Shown: piece by piece, positions 35,194 through 45,403 of the stretch
Numbering within the stretch: position 1 is the first letter of the stretch
How the letters are laid out: each line of letters starts with the position of its first letter
Source: Flavobacterium sp. Root186
Lineage (GTDB): Bacteria > Bacteroidota > Bacteroidia > Flavobacteriales > Flavobacteriaceae
Reading direction: 5' to 3'
DNA length: 64,000 bases
Assembly: GCF_001428525.1 (NCBI RefSeq)
Contig: NZ_LMHW01000001.1
Location: forward strand, 310,705-374,704
Made by a program: the position numbers and the translations under genes
The notes under the pieces: model-generated
Databases searched by the model: none
Seen by the model: the letters and a program-made list of their open reading frames with translations, nothing else
Told to the model about the DNA's origin: nothing

Positions 35194-38100
35194 ATGAAAT
35201 ATAAAATAGCTTTTCTCGTAACCGTACTTATTTTCGGAAATCTTTTTTCTCAAAATAAATACCGCCTTAAAAATATTTCTACTACCGACGGGCTTTCGCA
35301 GAGTTCTGTCATTGCCATACATCAGGATAAATTTGGGCAGATGTGGTTTGGTACGCGCGACGGATTGAATAAATACGACGGCAGCCGGTTTACTATTTTC
35401 AGGAATGATGTCAATGATAAATCTTCGATCAGCAACAATGATATTTTGGCAATTGTAGAAGACAATTCTGGAAAAATCTGGGTTGGAACTTACAATGGTT
35501 TGAATTGTTACGATCCTGTTTCTAACAAATTTACTCGATATCTGCATACCAAAGCCAATCATACGATAAGCAATAATGCGGTTTGGAGCATTAAAGAAAT
35601 TGGCAGCGAAATGTGGTTTGGAACTTCAAAAGGGCTGACAATTTTGAATAAAAGTACAGGGAATTTTACTTCTGTTTTTCATTCTGACACAGATACTTCT
35701 ACACTTCCGAGCAATAATATTTTAAGTATTTTAAAAACCAAAAAAGGTGAAATCTGGATTGGAACCACAAAAGGTTTATGCCAGTTGACAAGCAGAAAAG
35801 GCGGTAAATTTTCGTTTAAGAATTATCCTTTAAATACTACGGATTTATTGAATGTTCAATCGATTATTGAAGATAAAACCGGTAATTTATGGGTGGGAAC
35901 AAAAAATAAAGGACTTTTAAAATTCGATCAGAAACAAAAAACTTTTGTTTCTTTTTTAAATCCTGATAAATACCGCGAAATCAATACTGATATTCGATCT
36001 TTAGTAATTGATAATCAAGGATCTTTATGGATTGGGGCTTATGACGGAATCTATATTTTAGGCTTAGATAAAAGCCTGCAAAAAATAAACAACAGCAATA
36101 ACAACAACGGAATCGACAAAGTAAAATCTGTTTTTATGGATAAAAAAGGTTCGATCTGGATTGGCTGTTATTACAAAGGTGTGAACCTTTGGGACGTTTC
36201 AAATGTCAATTTCTCGAATTACAATCAGAATTCGAAAAAAATTCCAATGAGTTTTGATGTAGTCAGTTCGATCATTGCCGATAAAAATCATAATATTTAT
36301 TTTGGAACTGAAGGCGGAGGCATCACGATTTACAATCAAAATACCGAAGCCGTAAGTTATATCAACAGCAAAACGGGTCAGGCCAATAAAAACGACATTA
36401 AATCGATGTGTCTTTCTGACGATCATATTTTGTGGATTGGAACTTTTGGCAAAGGATTATCAGCTTATAATACCATTTCAAAAAGAATTGAAGATAATAG
36501 AATTGCTCCGGATTTACTTGCTTTGTTGAAAGAAAACGGTGTTTATTCGCTTAAAACCGAAGGTCACATTTTATGGATCGGAACTTTCGGTAAAGGTTTA
36601 ATCCGTTATAATACAGCAAATAAAACTTTTCAGATTATCGGAAATGATAATACAAAACCTGTTTTTCTTACCAATAACATTGTCCGAACTATTTTAGTTG
36701 ACAAACAAAATTTTGTTTGGGTTGGAACTCAAAATGGTTTAAATCGTATTCCGTTAAAAAATTTCAATCCGCAGAAATATACAATTCAGCATTTCTTTTA
36801 CGACCATTCGGCTTTATCCGGCGATGATATTTTGACTTTGTTTCAGGATTCTCAAAATAAAATCTGGGTTGGTACAAAAGCAAAAGGACTGCACTATTTT
36901 GATGGAAAAAAATTCAACCGTATCAATCTCAGAATCGGAAATACGGTTATTACCTCTATTCATTCTATTTTAGAAGATGACGATAAAAACTTATGGATCA
37001 GTACCAATCAGGGAATTATCAAATACAATACAACTAAAAAAAGCATTGTAATTTACGATCAAAAAGATGGATTGGCGAGTAATGAATTCAATGATAATTC
37101 GGCTTTAAAATTAGATTCGAATCAATTTTATTTCGGAAGTCCGTCTGGAGCAACCTATTTTGATGCGTCAAAAATTTCCCTAAATCAATATGCCCCGCAG
37201 GTTTTAATTACTGATTTGAAAATTAAAAATGAAACTATAAATGCGAGTGATGCACCCGGAATTTTAGAAAAAAGCATTGGTTATACCCAAACCATAACAC
37301 TCGATTATGATAAGGCCAATTTCTCGATAAACTTTGCAATTCCAAATTACATTCGATCAAAAAACAATCAATATAGTTATCGTTTAACAGGCTTAGAAAA
37401 TAACTGGACAACAACTAAAAACAGCGAAGCTAATTTTGCGATTCAAAATCCGGGAACTTATGTTTTTGAAGTTCGGGGTGCTAATAATGACGGTGTCTGG
37501 AACAAAACTCCGGCAACGCTTACCGTTATTGTAAATCCGGCTCCGTGGCGCAGTATCTGGGCATTTTTGTTGTACGGAATTGTAATTGGTTTAGGTTTAT
37601 ACGGTTTGATCTGGATTATGAAGTCGAAAGCGAGGTTGAAACAGAAATTAGAACTGGAATATCTTGAAACAAAACGCATTGAAGAAAATAACCGTGCAAA
37701 ACTGGATTTCTTTACCAATATTTCACACGAATTCAGAACGCCTTTAACTTTGATCTTAGGGCCGTTACAGCAAATTCTGGCCGATTATAACGGAACGAAC
37801 GAAATGTACAAAAAGCTTTTGGTGATTGAAGGAAGCGCCAATCATCTTTTAAGTTTAATTAACCGTTTAATGGATTTCAGAAAACTTGAAAATGATCAGG
37901 TTACATTGGAATCTGCTAACGGAAATATTGTAAAATTCACCAAAGAAATCTTTTTATCCTTTATAGAATATGCCAAAGACGGCGGCTATGATTATACCTT
38001 CGAAACTTCTGATGAAGAAATATCCGTTTATTTTGACCGATATAAACTCGAACGTGTATTTTATAATTTGATTTCGAATGCGTTTCGATATACGCCAAAA

Positions 38101-39285
38101 GGCGGAACAATCAACATTAAAATAAATCACGATCCCGAAAATCTTTTTATTTCGGTTGAAGATTCAGGAGTAGGAATTTCAGAAGAACATATCGATAAAA
38201 TTTTTGATTTGTTTTTTGAAGTACCAACACATAATCAGGTTCAGAAAAACTATAATAAAGGAACCGGAATTGGACTTTCGATTGTAAAAAACATTGTAAA
38301 ACTACATAAAGGAACAATCGATGTAACGAATAAAACTTCGGGCGGCGTTATTTTTAAAGTAACACTTCCGCTAGGCCGTGAACATCTTTTAGACAGCGAA
38401 ATTATTCCTGATTTTAAAATCAGCGATGATATTGCGCAATACACGGCACAGCTTGAACCTTCGGAAACAATAGAAAATGAAGACATTGATGATTTGATTG
38501 TTAATGAAGAAAAACAAACGATTCTAATTGTTGAAGATCATAAGGTTTTGAGAAAGTTCATGAAAAACCTGCTCAAAAAGGATTATAATATTATTGAAGC
38601 CGAAAATGGGAAAATCGCTTTTGAGAAAGCTTTAAAATTTGTCCCGAATTTGATTATAAGTGATGTTATTATGCCCGAAATGGTAGGAACTGAGCTTTGT
38701 TCTAAAATCAAAGAAAACTTAAAAACGAGTCATATTCCGGTTATTTTGCTGACTTCCAGATCTTCGTTGGTTTATAAATTTGAAGGTTTAGAAAGCGGTG
38801 CCGATGATTACATCAGTAAACCGTTCAATTTAATGGAATTTAAACTTCGCGTTAAAAACCTTTTAAATTCAACCGAACGCTTAAGACTTAAATTTTCAAG
38901 CGAAGACAGTTTTATTCCTTCAGAAATTACGGTTTCTTCTCTGGACGAAGAATTATTGAAAAAAGCATTTAAAATTGTCGAGGATAATATTTCAAACGAG
39001 CAATTTGATATTCCGTTTTTCTGTTCAGAATTGGGAGTAAGCCGTACCATGTTATTTTTAAAAGTAAAAGCCTGGACAAATTTTACGCCAAACGAATTCA
39101 TTCATGAAATCAGGTTAAAACGTGCCGCTCAATTATTGGAACAAAATAAATTAAACGTTTCAGAAATTAGTTATAAAGTCGGTTTTAACAATCCGAAATA
39201 CTTTAGCAAATGTTTCCAAAAAAGATACGGAGAAACTCCGTCTCAATATTCCGACAAATTTTATAAATCTTCGGTCGTACTTTAA
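35194..39285 (+). CDS. Hybrid two-component system regulator (HTCS)
   Basis: Membrane sensor and transcription factor in one chain, 1363 aa from the ATG at 35194; a TTG 7 codons earlier is less likely. Signal peptide 1-19, then about a dozen Reg_prop repeats forming two periplasmic propellers (about 20-700; recurring WIGTFGKGL and WVGT motifs), a Y_Y_Y domain (about 715-780), a membrane helix (about 785-807), histidine kinase HisKA with phospho-acceptor His845 in NISHEFRTPL, HATPase (about 950-1075; GTGIGLSIVKNIVKLHKG), receiver domain with Asp1157 in LIISDVIMPEM, and AraC-type HTH at the end (ISYKVGFNNPKYFSKCFQKR). It senses an oligosaccharide and should activate the SusC/D-GH88-GH2 genes just downstream. 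Confidence 0.96.
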   Translation: MKYKIAFLVTVLIFGNLFSQNKYRLKNISTTDGLSQSSVIAIHQDKFGQMWFGTRDGLNKYDGSRFTIFRNDVNDKSSISNNDILAIVEDNSGKIWVGTYNGLNCYDPVSNKFTRYLHTKANHTISNNAVWSIKEIGSEMWFGTSKGLTILNKSTGNFTSVFHSDTDTSTLPSNNILSILKTKKGEIWIGTTKGLCQLTSRKGGKFSFKNYPLNTTDLLNVQSIIEDKTGNLWVGTKNKGLLKFDQKQKTFVSFLNPDKYREINTDIRSLVIDNQGSLWIGAYDGIYILGLDKSLQKINNSNNNNGIDKVKSVFMDKKGSIWIGCYYKGVNLWDVSNVNFSNYNQNSKKIPMSFDVVSSIIADKNHNIYFGTEGGGITIYNQNTEAVSYINSKTGQANKNDIKSMCLSDDHILWIGTFGKGLSAYNTISKRIEDNRIAPDLLALLKENGVYSLKTEGHILWIGTFGKGLIRYNTANKTFQIIGNDNTKPVFLTNNIVRTILVDKQNFVWVGTQNGLNRIPLKNFNPQKYTIQHFFYDHSALSGDDILTLFQDSQNKIWVGTKAKGLHYFDGKKFNRINLRIGNTVITSIHSILEDDDKNLWISTNQGIIKYNTTKKSIVIYDQKDGLASNEFNDNSALKLDSNQFYFGSPSGATYFDASKISLNQYAPQVLITDLKIKNETINASDAPGILEKSIGYTQTITLDYDKANFSINFAIPNYIRSKNNQYSYRLTGLENNWTTTKNSEANFAIQNPGTYVFEVRGANNDGVWNKTPATLTVIVNPAPWRSIWAFLLYGIVIGLGLYGLIWIMKSKARLKQKLELEYLETKRIEENNRAKLDFFTNISHEFRTPLTLILGPLQQILADYNGTNEMYKKLLVIEGSANHLLSLINRLMDFRKLENDQVTLESANGNIVKFTKEIFLSFIEYAKDGGYDYTFETSDEEISVYFDRYKLERVFYNLISNAFRYTPKGGTINIKINHDPENLFISVEDSGVGISEEHIDKIFDLFFEVPTHNQVQKNYNKGTGIGLSIVKNIVKLHKGTIDVTNKTSGGVIFKVTLPLGREHLLDSEIIPDFKISDDIAQYTAQLEPSETIENEDIDDLIVNEEKQTILIVEDHKVLRKFMKNLLKKDYNIIEAENGKIAFEKALKFVPNLIISDVIMPEMVGTELCSKIKENLKTSHIPVILLTSRSSLVYKFEGLESGADDYISKPFNLMEFKLRVKNLLNSTERLRLKFSSEDSFIPSEITVSSLDEELLKKAFKIVEDNISNEQFDIPFFCSELGVSRTMLFLKVKAWTNFTPNEFIHEIRLKRAAQLLEQNKLNVSEISYKVGFNNPKYFSKCFQKRYGETPSQYSDKFYKSSVVL

Positions 39286-39311
39286 AAAACTCAATGTTTT
39301 AAGGGCTTAAA

Positions 39312-39348
39312 AAAGGGTATCTGTATTTTTAGATACCCTTTTTTGTAT
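39312..39348 (+). terminator. Rho-independent terminator of the HTCS gene
   Basis: AAAGGGTATCT, an 8-nt loop, AGATACCCTTTTTT: a 10-bp stem followed by a T-run, about 27 nt after the HTCS stop. Confidence 0.9.
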
Positions 39349-39377
39349 TTCTATATCGTTTTCGGCACATACATTTG
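39342..39377 (+). promoter_or_regulatory. Candidate promoter of the SusC/SusD operon
   Basis: TACATTTG (39370-39377) is an exact match to the TAnnTTTG -7 element. A TTTG at 39342-39345 lies 24 nt upstream, slightly farther than the usual spacing. It is just beyond the HTCS terminator, about 120 nt before the SusC start. Confidence 0.55.
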
Positions 39378-39381
39378 CCGT

Positions 39382-39474
39382 ATGAAAATCAAAAAAACAA
39401 ACTTTTTATTGCTGCAAATTTTGTTTGTCGTTGTGATAATCGGAATGAGTTTATTGCTTTTCTATTTTCTCTAA
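39382..39474 (+). CDS. Possible 30-residue membrane peptide in the SusC leader
   Basis: ATG at 39382 opens a 30-codon frame: basic start MKIKKTNF, then an almost unbroken hydrophobic helix (LLLQILFVVVIIGMSLLLFYFL), ending TAA at 39472-39474. It begins where transcription from the TACATTTG element should start, so it would be leaderless or nearly so, and ends 25 nt before the SusC ATG. It could be a real single-pass peptide, a translated leader, or chance. I know no homologue. Confidence 0.35.
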   Translation: MKIKKTNFLLLQILFVVVIIGMSLLLFYFL

Positions 39475-39499
39475 CATTAACCTTAAAACCAAAAAATGA

Positions 39500-42400
39500 A
39501 TGTTTACAGACCAAAAAATCAAATCGTTTAAATGGTGTTTACTGGTATCTTTTTTACTGGTAACGATCATCATGAATGCACAGGAACGAAAAGTTACGGG
39601 AAAAGTAACTTCGAGCGAAGATTTACTCGGTTTACCTGGTGCAAATGTCTATATCAAGAATTCTTCAGTTGGAGCAACTACAGATATGGATGGAAATTAC
39701 ACCGTTTTTGTTTCTGAAAAAAACGCTGTTTTAGTTTTCAACTTTGTAGGATACCAAAGCGTTGAAGTTCCGGTGGGAAACAAAACTGCCATCAATGTAA
39801 GTTTAAAACCAGATACCAAAAATCTTGAAGAAGTAATTGTTGTGGGTTATGGAACCCGTAAAAAGAGCGACATTACAGGTTCTGTCTCTTCTGTAACGGC
39901 AAAAGAGTTGACTGCTTATCCACTTTTAAATGCAGAACAAGCTTTACAAGGTCGTGCAGCAGGGGTTTCGGTACAAACCAATAATGGTGGTGAACCAGGT
40001 TCTCCTGTAAAAATAAGGGTACGTGGTGGAACTTCAATTAATGCAAGTGGAGATGCTCTTATCGTTGTAGATGGTTTTGCAGGAGTTTCCATGCCAGCTC
40101 CGCAGGATATTGCTTCTATTGAAGTTTTAAAAGATGCTTCGGCAACGGCAATCTACGGATCTAGAGGTTCAAACGGGGTTATCATGGTTACAACTAAAAA
40201 AGGAAAACCAGGAAAACCGGTAATTGAATTCAGCAACTCTACTTCTATTCAAACTGTAAATAATAAACTGGATTTATTAGATGCAGATCAGTTTTCGGCG
40301 TACAGAAAAAGTTTTACAACGCATACACAAGGTCCGGCAAATACAGACTGGCAGGATGTTATTTATCGTGACGGAATGATTTCGAATACTCAATTATCAT
40401 TTTCTGGTGGTTCAGATACTGTGAAATATTATGTTTCCGGAACTTATTTCAATCAAAATGGAGTTGTAATTAATTCAGGAATTGATAAATACACTATTGT
40501 AAGTAATCTTGAAGCTGATTTATCTCCTAAATTTAAAGTGGGATTAAACACTTTTACAAGTAAACAAAACAAAGACGGAATTGTGAGCCAGACTGGAGCC
40601 GGAGGAACCGGAGCTTCGGGTGTAATTGCATCGGCTTACAGATTTATGCCAGACAAAGGAATTTATAATGAAGATGGAACGTTTACTACAACAGCACCAA
40701 TTGGTGATGATATTGATAATCCGTATGCAACAGCGATGGAAAACATTCTGGAAACAGTTTCTATTGTAAACAGAAACAATTTCTTTGCACAGTACAAAAT
40801 CACAAAAGATTTAGAGTTTAAAACTACTTTAGGTTTAACAGATACGAACTCTCAAACCGGAAGATTTATTCCTTCAACATTAATTGCAGGAAAAAATATC
40901 AAAGGAGAAGCTTCTGTAAACAACACTAGATTTTCTTCTTTCTTAACAGAGAATTATTTGACTTTTAAACGTGAAATTATCGAAAAAGGAGTTTTAACGG
41001 TTCTTGGAGGTTACTCTTATCAAAAAAATAAAAACGAAAGCTCGTATGCTGCTTCAAGAGGATTTTTAACGAATACTAATTCATATAGAAATCTTGGTGC
41101 GGGAACTGTATTCTTAAAGCCAGATTCTAATTTATCTGAAACTGAATTAATCTCTGCTTTCGGAAGGTTGAATTTCGATTACGATGACAAATATTTATTA
41201 ACGTTTACGGCCAGACGAGATGGTTCTTCAAGCTTTAGTAAAAACTACAAATACGGGACTTTTCCTTCTGGAGCAATTGGATGGAATATCGGTAAAGAAA
41301 ATTTCTTAAAAGACAGCAAAACGATTTCTAATCTTAAACTTAGAGCGAGTTATGGTGCAACAGGAAATCCTTCAATTGGTGCCTACTCTACTTTATCAAG
41401 ATTCTCTGAAATTTATGATGTGAGCGGTGACGTTATTGTAAATGCAGTTCAATTGACATCTTTGGATAATCCGAATTTGAAATGGGAAACTTCATACCAA
41501 CAGGATTACGGAATTGATTTAGGTTTATTTGATAACAGAATCAGCATTACGGCAGATTATTATAAAACGATTACGAAAGATTTATTGTTCAACAGACCGC
41601 TTCCGGGTGTTTCGGGAATTGCTTCTCAGCTTCAAAATGTTGGAGAATTAGAAAACAAAGGATGGGAATTGGGTATTAATTCTAAAAACTTTATTGGTCA
41701 GGATTTTACATGGAATACAAGTTTTAATATCTCTTCAAACAAAAACAAGGTATTAAAATTAGCTGATAATAAAGATTTATTGATCAACTCAACTCCAGGT
41801 CACTTTTTGGCAACAGAATCTCAAATTTTGAGAGTTGGTGAGCCGGTTGGTTCTTTCTTCGGGTTTGTTTATGATGGTGTATTGCAGCAAGGAGAAACTG
41901 CTTTACCAGGAAATTTTGAAACAACTGCGGGTGGTGAAAAATTCAAAGATGTGAATGGTGACGGAAAATTAGATTCACAAGATAAAACCATTATCGGAAA
42001 CCCAAATCCTGATTTCATCTTTGGTTTAAACAATGATTTCACGTATAAAAATCTTGATTTGAATATTTTCTTTCAAGGTTCAGAAGGCGGACAGATCCTG
42101 AACTATACTTTAATGGAATTAGCTTCTGGAAACAACAATGCTACAACAGAAGTTTTGGATGCCTGGACGCCAACAAATACAGATACAAATGTTCCTAAAA
42201 ATGCAGCGAGAACGAAAAGAGTTACGTCTAGATTTGTTTATGACGGAAGTTACATCCGTTTAAAAAACATCTCTTTAGGATATAGTTTAAGTGAGAACGT
42301 TGTTTCTAAATTCGGATTAAGTAAAGTTCGTTTTTACATCAGTGCACAAAACCTTTGGACGATTACTGATTATCCGGGAACTGACCCTGAAACGAGTTAC

Positions 42401-42502
42401 TTAAACGACAACAACTCAAGAAGTAATACCAATTTAGGATTGGATTATGGAGGTTATCCAAACGTGAGAACGTTTACAATGGGTCTAAACGTAAAATTCT
42501 AA
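39500..42502 (+). CDS. SusC/RagA-family TonB-dependent receptor of the uronate locus
   Basis: Outer-membrane oligosaccharide importer, 1000 aa. Signal peptide (about 10-28, ending IIMNAQ), carboxypeptidase-regulatory-like domain (about 30-115), TonB-box-like LEEVIVVGYGTRKK (about 112-125), plug domain with EVLKDASATAIYGSRGSNGV, and barrel ending VRTFTMGLNVKF. It lacks the STN domain of the other SusC in this window, which agrees with control by the adjacent HTCS and not a sigma/anti-sigma pair. A D-rich DVNGDGKLDSQDK loop near residue 820 looks like a calcium-binding segment, common in SusC. SusD follows 12 nt later. Confidence 0.95.
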   Translation: MFTDQKIKSFKWCLLVSFLLVTIIMNAQERKVTGKVTSSEDLLGLPGANVYIKNSSVGATTDMDGNYTVFVSEKNAVLVFNFVGYQSVEVPVGNKTAINVSLKPDTKNLEEVIVVGYGTRKKSDITGSVSSVTAKELTAYPLLNAEQALQGRAAGVSVQTNNGGEPGSPVKIRVRGGTSINASGDALIVVDGFAGVSMPAPQDIASIEVLKDASATAIYGSRGSNGVIMVTTKKGKPGKPVIEFSNSTSIQTVNNKLDLLDADQFSAYRKSFTTHTQGPANTDWQDVIYRDGMISNTQLSFSGGSDTVKYYVSGTYFNQNGVVINSGIDKYTIVSNLEADLSPKFKVGLNTFTSKQNKDGIVSQTGAGGTGASGVIASAYRFMPDKGIYNEDGTFTTTAPIGDDIDNPYATAMENILETVSIVNRNNFFAQYKITKDLEFKTTLGLTDTNSQTGRFIPSTLIAGKNIKGEASVNNTRFSSFLTENYLTFKREIIEKGVLTVLGGYSYQKNKNESSYAASRGFLTNTNSYRNLGAGTVFLKPDSNLSETELISAFGRLNFDYDDKYLLTFTARRDGSSSFSKNYKYGTFPSGAIGWNIGKENFLKDSKTISNLKLRASYGATGNPSIGAYSTLSRFSEIYDVSGDVIVNAVQLTSLDNPNLKWETSYQQDYGIDLGLFDNRISITADYYKTITKDLLFNRPLPGVSGIASQLQNVGELENKGWELGINSKNFIGQDFTWNTSFNISSNKNKVLKLADNKDLLINSTPGHFLATESQILRVGEPVGSFFGFVYDGVLQQGETALPGNFETTAGGEKFKDVNGDGKLDSQDKTIIGNPNPDFIFGLNNDFTYKNLDLNIFFQGSEGGQILNYTLMELASGNNNATTEVLDAWTPTNTDTNVPKNAARTKRVTSRFVYDGSYIRLKNISLGYSLSENVVSKFGLSKVRFYISAQNLWTITDYPGTDPETSYLNDNNSRSNTNLGLDYGGYPNVRTFTMGLNVKF

Positions 42503-42514
42503 CAAAAAAATATC

Positions 42515-44035
42515 ATGAAAAAATATATAGCTTTTCTTTTCCTGGGAACACTCACCTTTTTTGCCTGTTCTGATTTAGAAGAACATCCGGTGGGAGTCAT
42601 TCGTCCAGAAAACTTTTTCAATAATACAGACGATTTACAGGCAGCTGTAAACGGGGCTTTTGCTAACATTGCGCACAATAATTATTGGGGAAGAGAATTT
42701 ACAATCGCCTTAATGCTTCGCGACGACATGTCTGACATTGGCGACAGAACTACACAAGCCGCACGTATCGATGTAAACGATATGGGTATGAACGATACAA
42801 ATGCACTTGTAGCCAACTTCTGGCCTCAGTCTTATGTTATCATTACAGCAGCAAATCAGGCCATTGAAGGTGCTAAAAAAACGCCGGGAGATCCTGCAAA
42901 AGTAAACGCAATTGTGGCGCAGGCGCACTTTGCAAGAGCCTTTACTTACTATCATTTAGTGCGTCTTTTTGGAGACATTCCGTACATTGATTTTGTGGTA
43001 AACGATGTTTCTCAGGTAAATTCTATCAGCAAAACAAAAGAAGCAGATGTTTATCCAAAAATTATTGCCGATTTAGAGTTTGCAAAACAATGGCTGGATG
43101 ACAAACCAAAAGTAAAAGCCGTTCCCGGAAAAGGTACTGCAGCAGGATATTTAGCTTCTGTTTATTTAACTTTGGGTCAATATCAAAAAGCTTACGATGA
43201 AGCTAAATATGTTATTACAAACGAAACAAAATTTGGCTTAGGTCTTGATGCAGATTTTCAGGATTTATTTAACGCTACAAAAGCAGCTTCGTTAAAAGAA
43301 CCATTATTTACAATAGATTTTAATAACTTAACATCAGGAAATTACGGTCAGGATTATACCGCGTTTTTTACAGGTTCATTAAAAGATGACAGTTACAGCT
43401 ACGGTCAGGGATTTTCAGTTGCTGTTCCGTCATTAAAAGTGTTTAATACTTGGGATCAAAGAGATTACAGAAGAGCGGTAAGTTTTGATACTATTATTAG
43501 AAAGAAAACCGGTCCGGGCGGATCATTACAAGTTTATCCTTCAAGCGATAACGAAAAAGCGCCTCGTCCGCATATTGCAAAATATTTCCGTTTTCCGGGA
43601 AAAGCGGGTGCAAACGGAAGAACTTCTCAGCATAATTATATTACAATGCGTTATGCAGAAGTTTTATTGACAGCTGCAGAAGCCTTAAACGAAATTAATC
43701 CGGGAACTGCAGAAGCTGATGGTTATGTAAACCGAGTTCGTGCAAGAGCAAGAAATAAAGGAGGAAGACAAGTTTCTTTCCCTGCAAATGTAACACCAGG
43801 TTTGTCAAAAGCTGATTTCAAAAAAATGGTTATTGACGAAAGAAGATTAGAATTGGCTTTTGAATATATCAGATGGTACGATATCAAAAGATTAAAAAAT
43901 GGCCCTGAAGTGTTTGGCCCTGCTGGTTTAGAACCGCATGCCAATTTTAATCCTGATAAAGATTATTTATGGCCATTGCCGGGAACAGAATTGGCAATAA
44001 ATCCAAATTTAAAACCAAATAATCCTGGCTATTAA
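42515..44035 (+). CDS. SusD/RagB-family glycan-binding lipoprotein
   Basis: 506-aa surface lipoprotein closing the SusC barrel and capturing glycan. Lipobox LTFFAC with Cys18, followed by SDLEEHPVG. The SusD helical core is visible (AQAHFARAFTYYHLVRLFGDIPYID) with the usual C-terminal block RTSQHNYITMRYAEVLLTAA, EALNEIN, RVRARARNKGG, IDERRLELAFEYIRWYDIKR and the ending NPNLKPNNPGY. Translationally linked to SusC. Confidence 0.96.
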   Translation: MKKYIAFLFLGTLTFFACSDLEEHPVGVIRPENFFNNTDDLQAAVNGAFANIAHNNYWGREFTIALMLRDDMSDIGDRTTQAARIDVNDMGMNDTNALVANFWPQSYVIITAANQAIEGAKKTPGDPAKVNAIVAQAHFARAFTYYHLVRLFGDIPYIDFVVNDVSQVNSISKTKEADVYPKIIADLEFAKQWLDDKPKVKAVPGKGTAAGYLASVYLTLGQYQKAYDEAKYVITNETKFGLGLDADFQDLFNATKAASLKEPLFTIDFNNLTSGNYGQDYTAFFTGSLKDDSYSYGQGFSVAVPSLKVFNTWDQRDYRRAVSFDTIIRKKTGPGGSLQVYPSSDNEKAPRPHIAKYFRFPGKAGANGRTSQHNYITMRYAEVLLTAAEALNEINPGTAEADGYVNRVRARARNKGGRQVSFPANVTPGLSKADFKKMVIDERRLELAFEYIRWYDIKRLKNGPEVFGPAGLEPHANFNPDKDYLWPLPGTELAINPNLKPNNPGY

Positions 44036-44122
44036 TTTAGTAGAATTATTATGGAACGCTGATAAAACGGATTCGCGTCTAAAACAAAGTCTAGAAACTA
44101 AAAATTAGATTAATTAGTAAGT

Positions 44123-45295
44123 ATGAATAAAGTTAGTTTCATTTTAATCCTTGGGTTTGCATCGCTGGTAACAGCGTGCAAATCTGGGATTAATTCTCAA
44201 ACAAAAAGCACTGCAGCGGCAAATAATTTACTGGAAACGCGTTACAAAATGTTGCTCGATTATCCGGTTGATTCTCTGTCGATGCCAAGAAGCATGAATA
44301 TTAAAACCAATGAGATTCGCAAAGTCCCTTCAAAAGACTGGACAAGCGGTTTTTTTGCCGGAAATCTTTGGCAGTTATACCGATTGACAGGCGACTCAAA
44401 ATATAAAGAACAAGCTCAAAAATGGACTCCTTTCAGCAAAAAGGAAAGTGTTAACAGTAATTCGCATGACGTAGGTTTTAAAGTGTTTTGCAGTTTTGGA
44501 GAAGCGCTGAAAGTGGAAAACAAGAAAGAGTACGAAGCAGTAATTATTAAAGGCGCCGAAACTTTATGCAAAAGGTTTAATCCAAAAGTGGGTTCCATTC
44601 GTTCTTGGGATTTTAACAAGGAAATTTGGGATTACCCGGTTATCATTGACAATATGATGAATCTGGAATTGCTTTTTGAAGCTTCTAAATTATCAGGGAA
44701 TCCAAAATACCGTGACGTTGCCATTCAACACGCTAACACCACTTTAAAAAATCAATTTAGAGAAGACAACAGCTGTTATCACGTAATTGATTATGATCCA
44801 AATACCGGTAATGTTAGAAAAAAAACTACTTTACAGGGATATAATGATGATTCCGTTTGGGCACGAGGCCAAGGCTGGGCAGTTTATGGATTTACAATGT
44901 CATATCGATACACAAAAGATCCGGCTTATTTAAAACAAGCCGAAGCAACTGCAGCCTTTTTTATGAACAATAAAAACCTGCCGGAAGACGGAATTCCGTA
45001 TTGGGATTTAAAAGATCCGGGGATTCCAAATTCACCTCGGGATGTTTCCGCCGCAATGGTAATGGCATCAGGATTATATGAATTGTACGGTTATACAAAA
45101 AATGAAACTTATCTGGCTTTCGCCGATAAACTAATGACTTCGGTTCAAACCGATAAATATATTTTAGATTCTAAAATTAAGGCTCCTTTTCTATTTGATC
45201 ACAGCACAGGAAACTGGCCAAAACACGATGAAATTGACGAACCAATAATCTACGCCGACTATTATTTTCTGGAAGCATTACTAAGAAAAAAATAA
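44123..45295 (+). CDS. GH88 unsaturated glucuronyl hydrolase (lipoprotein)
   Basis: 390-aa enzyme that removes a delta-4,5-unsaturated uronic acid from the non-reducing end of lyase-made oligosaccharides by hydrating the vinyl ether. Lipobox LVTAC gives Cys19, so it is probably anchored facing the periplasm. The (alpha/alpha)6 barrel shows WTSGFFAGNLWQLYRLTG and the two family aspartates: Asp116 in NSHDVGF and Asp176 in VIIDNMMNLELL. YNDDSVWARGQGWAVYGF, IPYWDLKDP and RDVSAAMVMASGLYEL are further GH88 markers. Its presence implies that a polysaccharide lyase acts upstream; the beta-helix protein at 33271 is the only candidate in the window. Confidence 0.94.
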   Translation: MNKVSFILILGFASLVTACKSGINSQTKSTAAANNLLETRYKMLLDYPVDSLSMPRSMNIKTNEIRKVPSKDWTSGFFAGNLWQLYRLTGDSKYKEQAQKWTPFSKKESVNSNSHDVGFKVFCSFGEALKVENKKEYEAVIIKGAETLCKRFNPKVGSIRSWDFNKEIWDYPVIIDNMMNLELLFEASKLSGNPKYRDVAIQHANTTLKNQFREDNSCYHVIDYDPNTGNVRKKTTLQGYNDDSVWARGQGWAVYGFTMSYRYTKDPAYLKQAEATAAFFMNNKNLPEDGIPYWDLKDPGIPNSPRDVSAAMVMASGLYELYGYTKNETYLAFADKLMTSVQTDKYILDSKIKAPFLFDHSTGNWPKHDEIDEPIIYADYYFLEALLRKK

Positions 45296-45403
45296 CAAAG
45301 ATATACAAGGTGCAAAGGGACAAAGCAACAAAGCGACAAAGGTTTTCAGCCTTTGAACCTTTGAACCTCTGAGCCTTTGAACCTAAAAAAAGTTTTATAA
45401 TCT
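45296..45403 (+). repeat. ACAAAG / CTTTGAAC repeat tract between GH88 and GH2
   Basis: The 108-bp leader of the GH2 gene has several short ACAAAG/GCAAAG units followed by four CCTTTGAAC-like units on the same strand. The two sets can pair into a long imperfect hairpin. Similar CTTTGAAC units occur just before the HTCS start (35148-35180). Confidence 0.6.

Noticed and set aside
45296..45403. Short ACAAAG and CTTTGAAC repeats considered as a CRISPR or regulator-binding array
   Set aside because: Units are 6-9 bp with irregular spacing; hairpin pairing explains them better.
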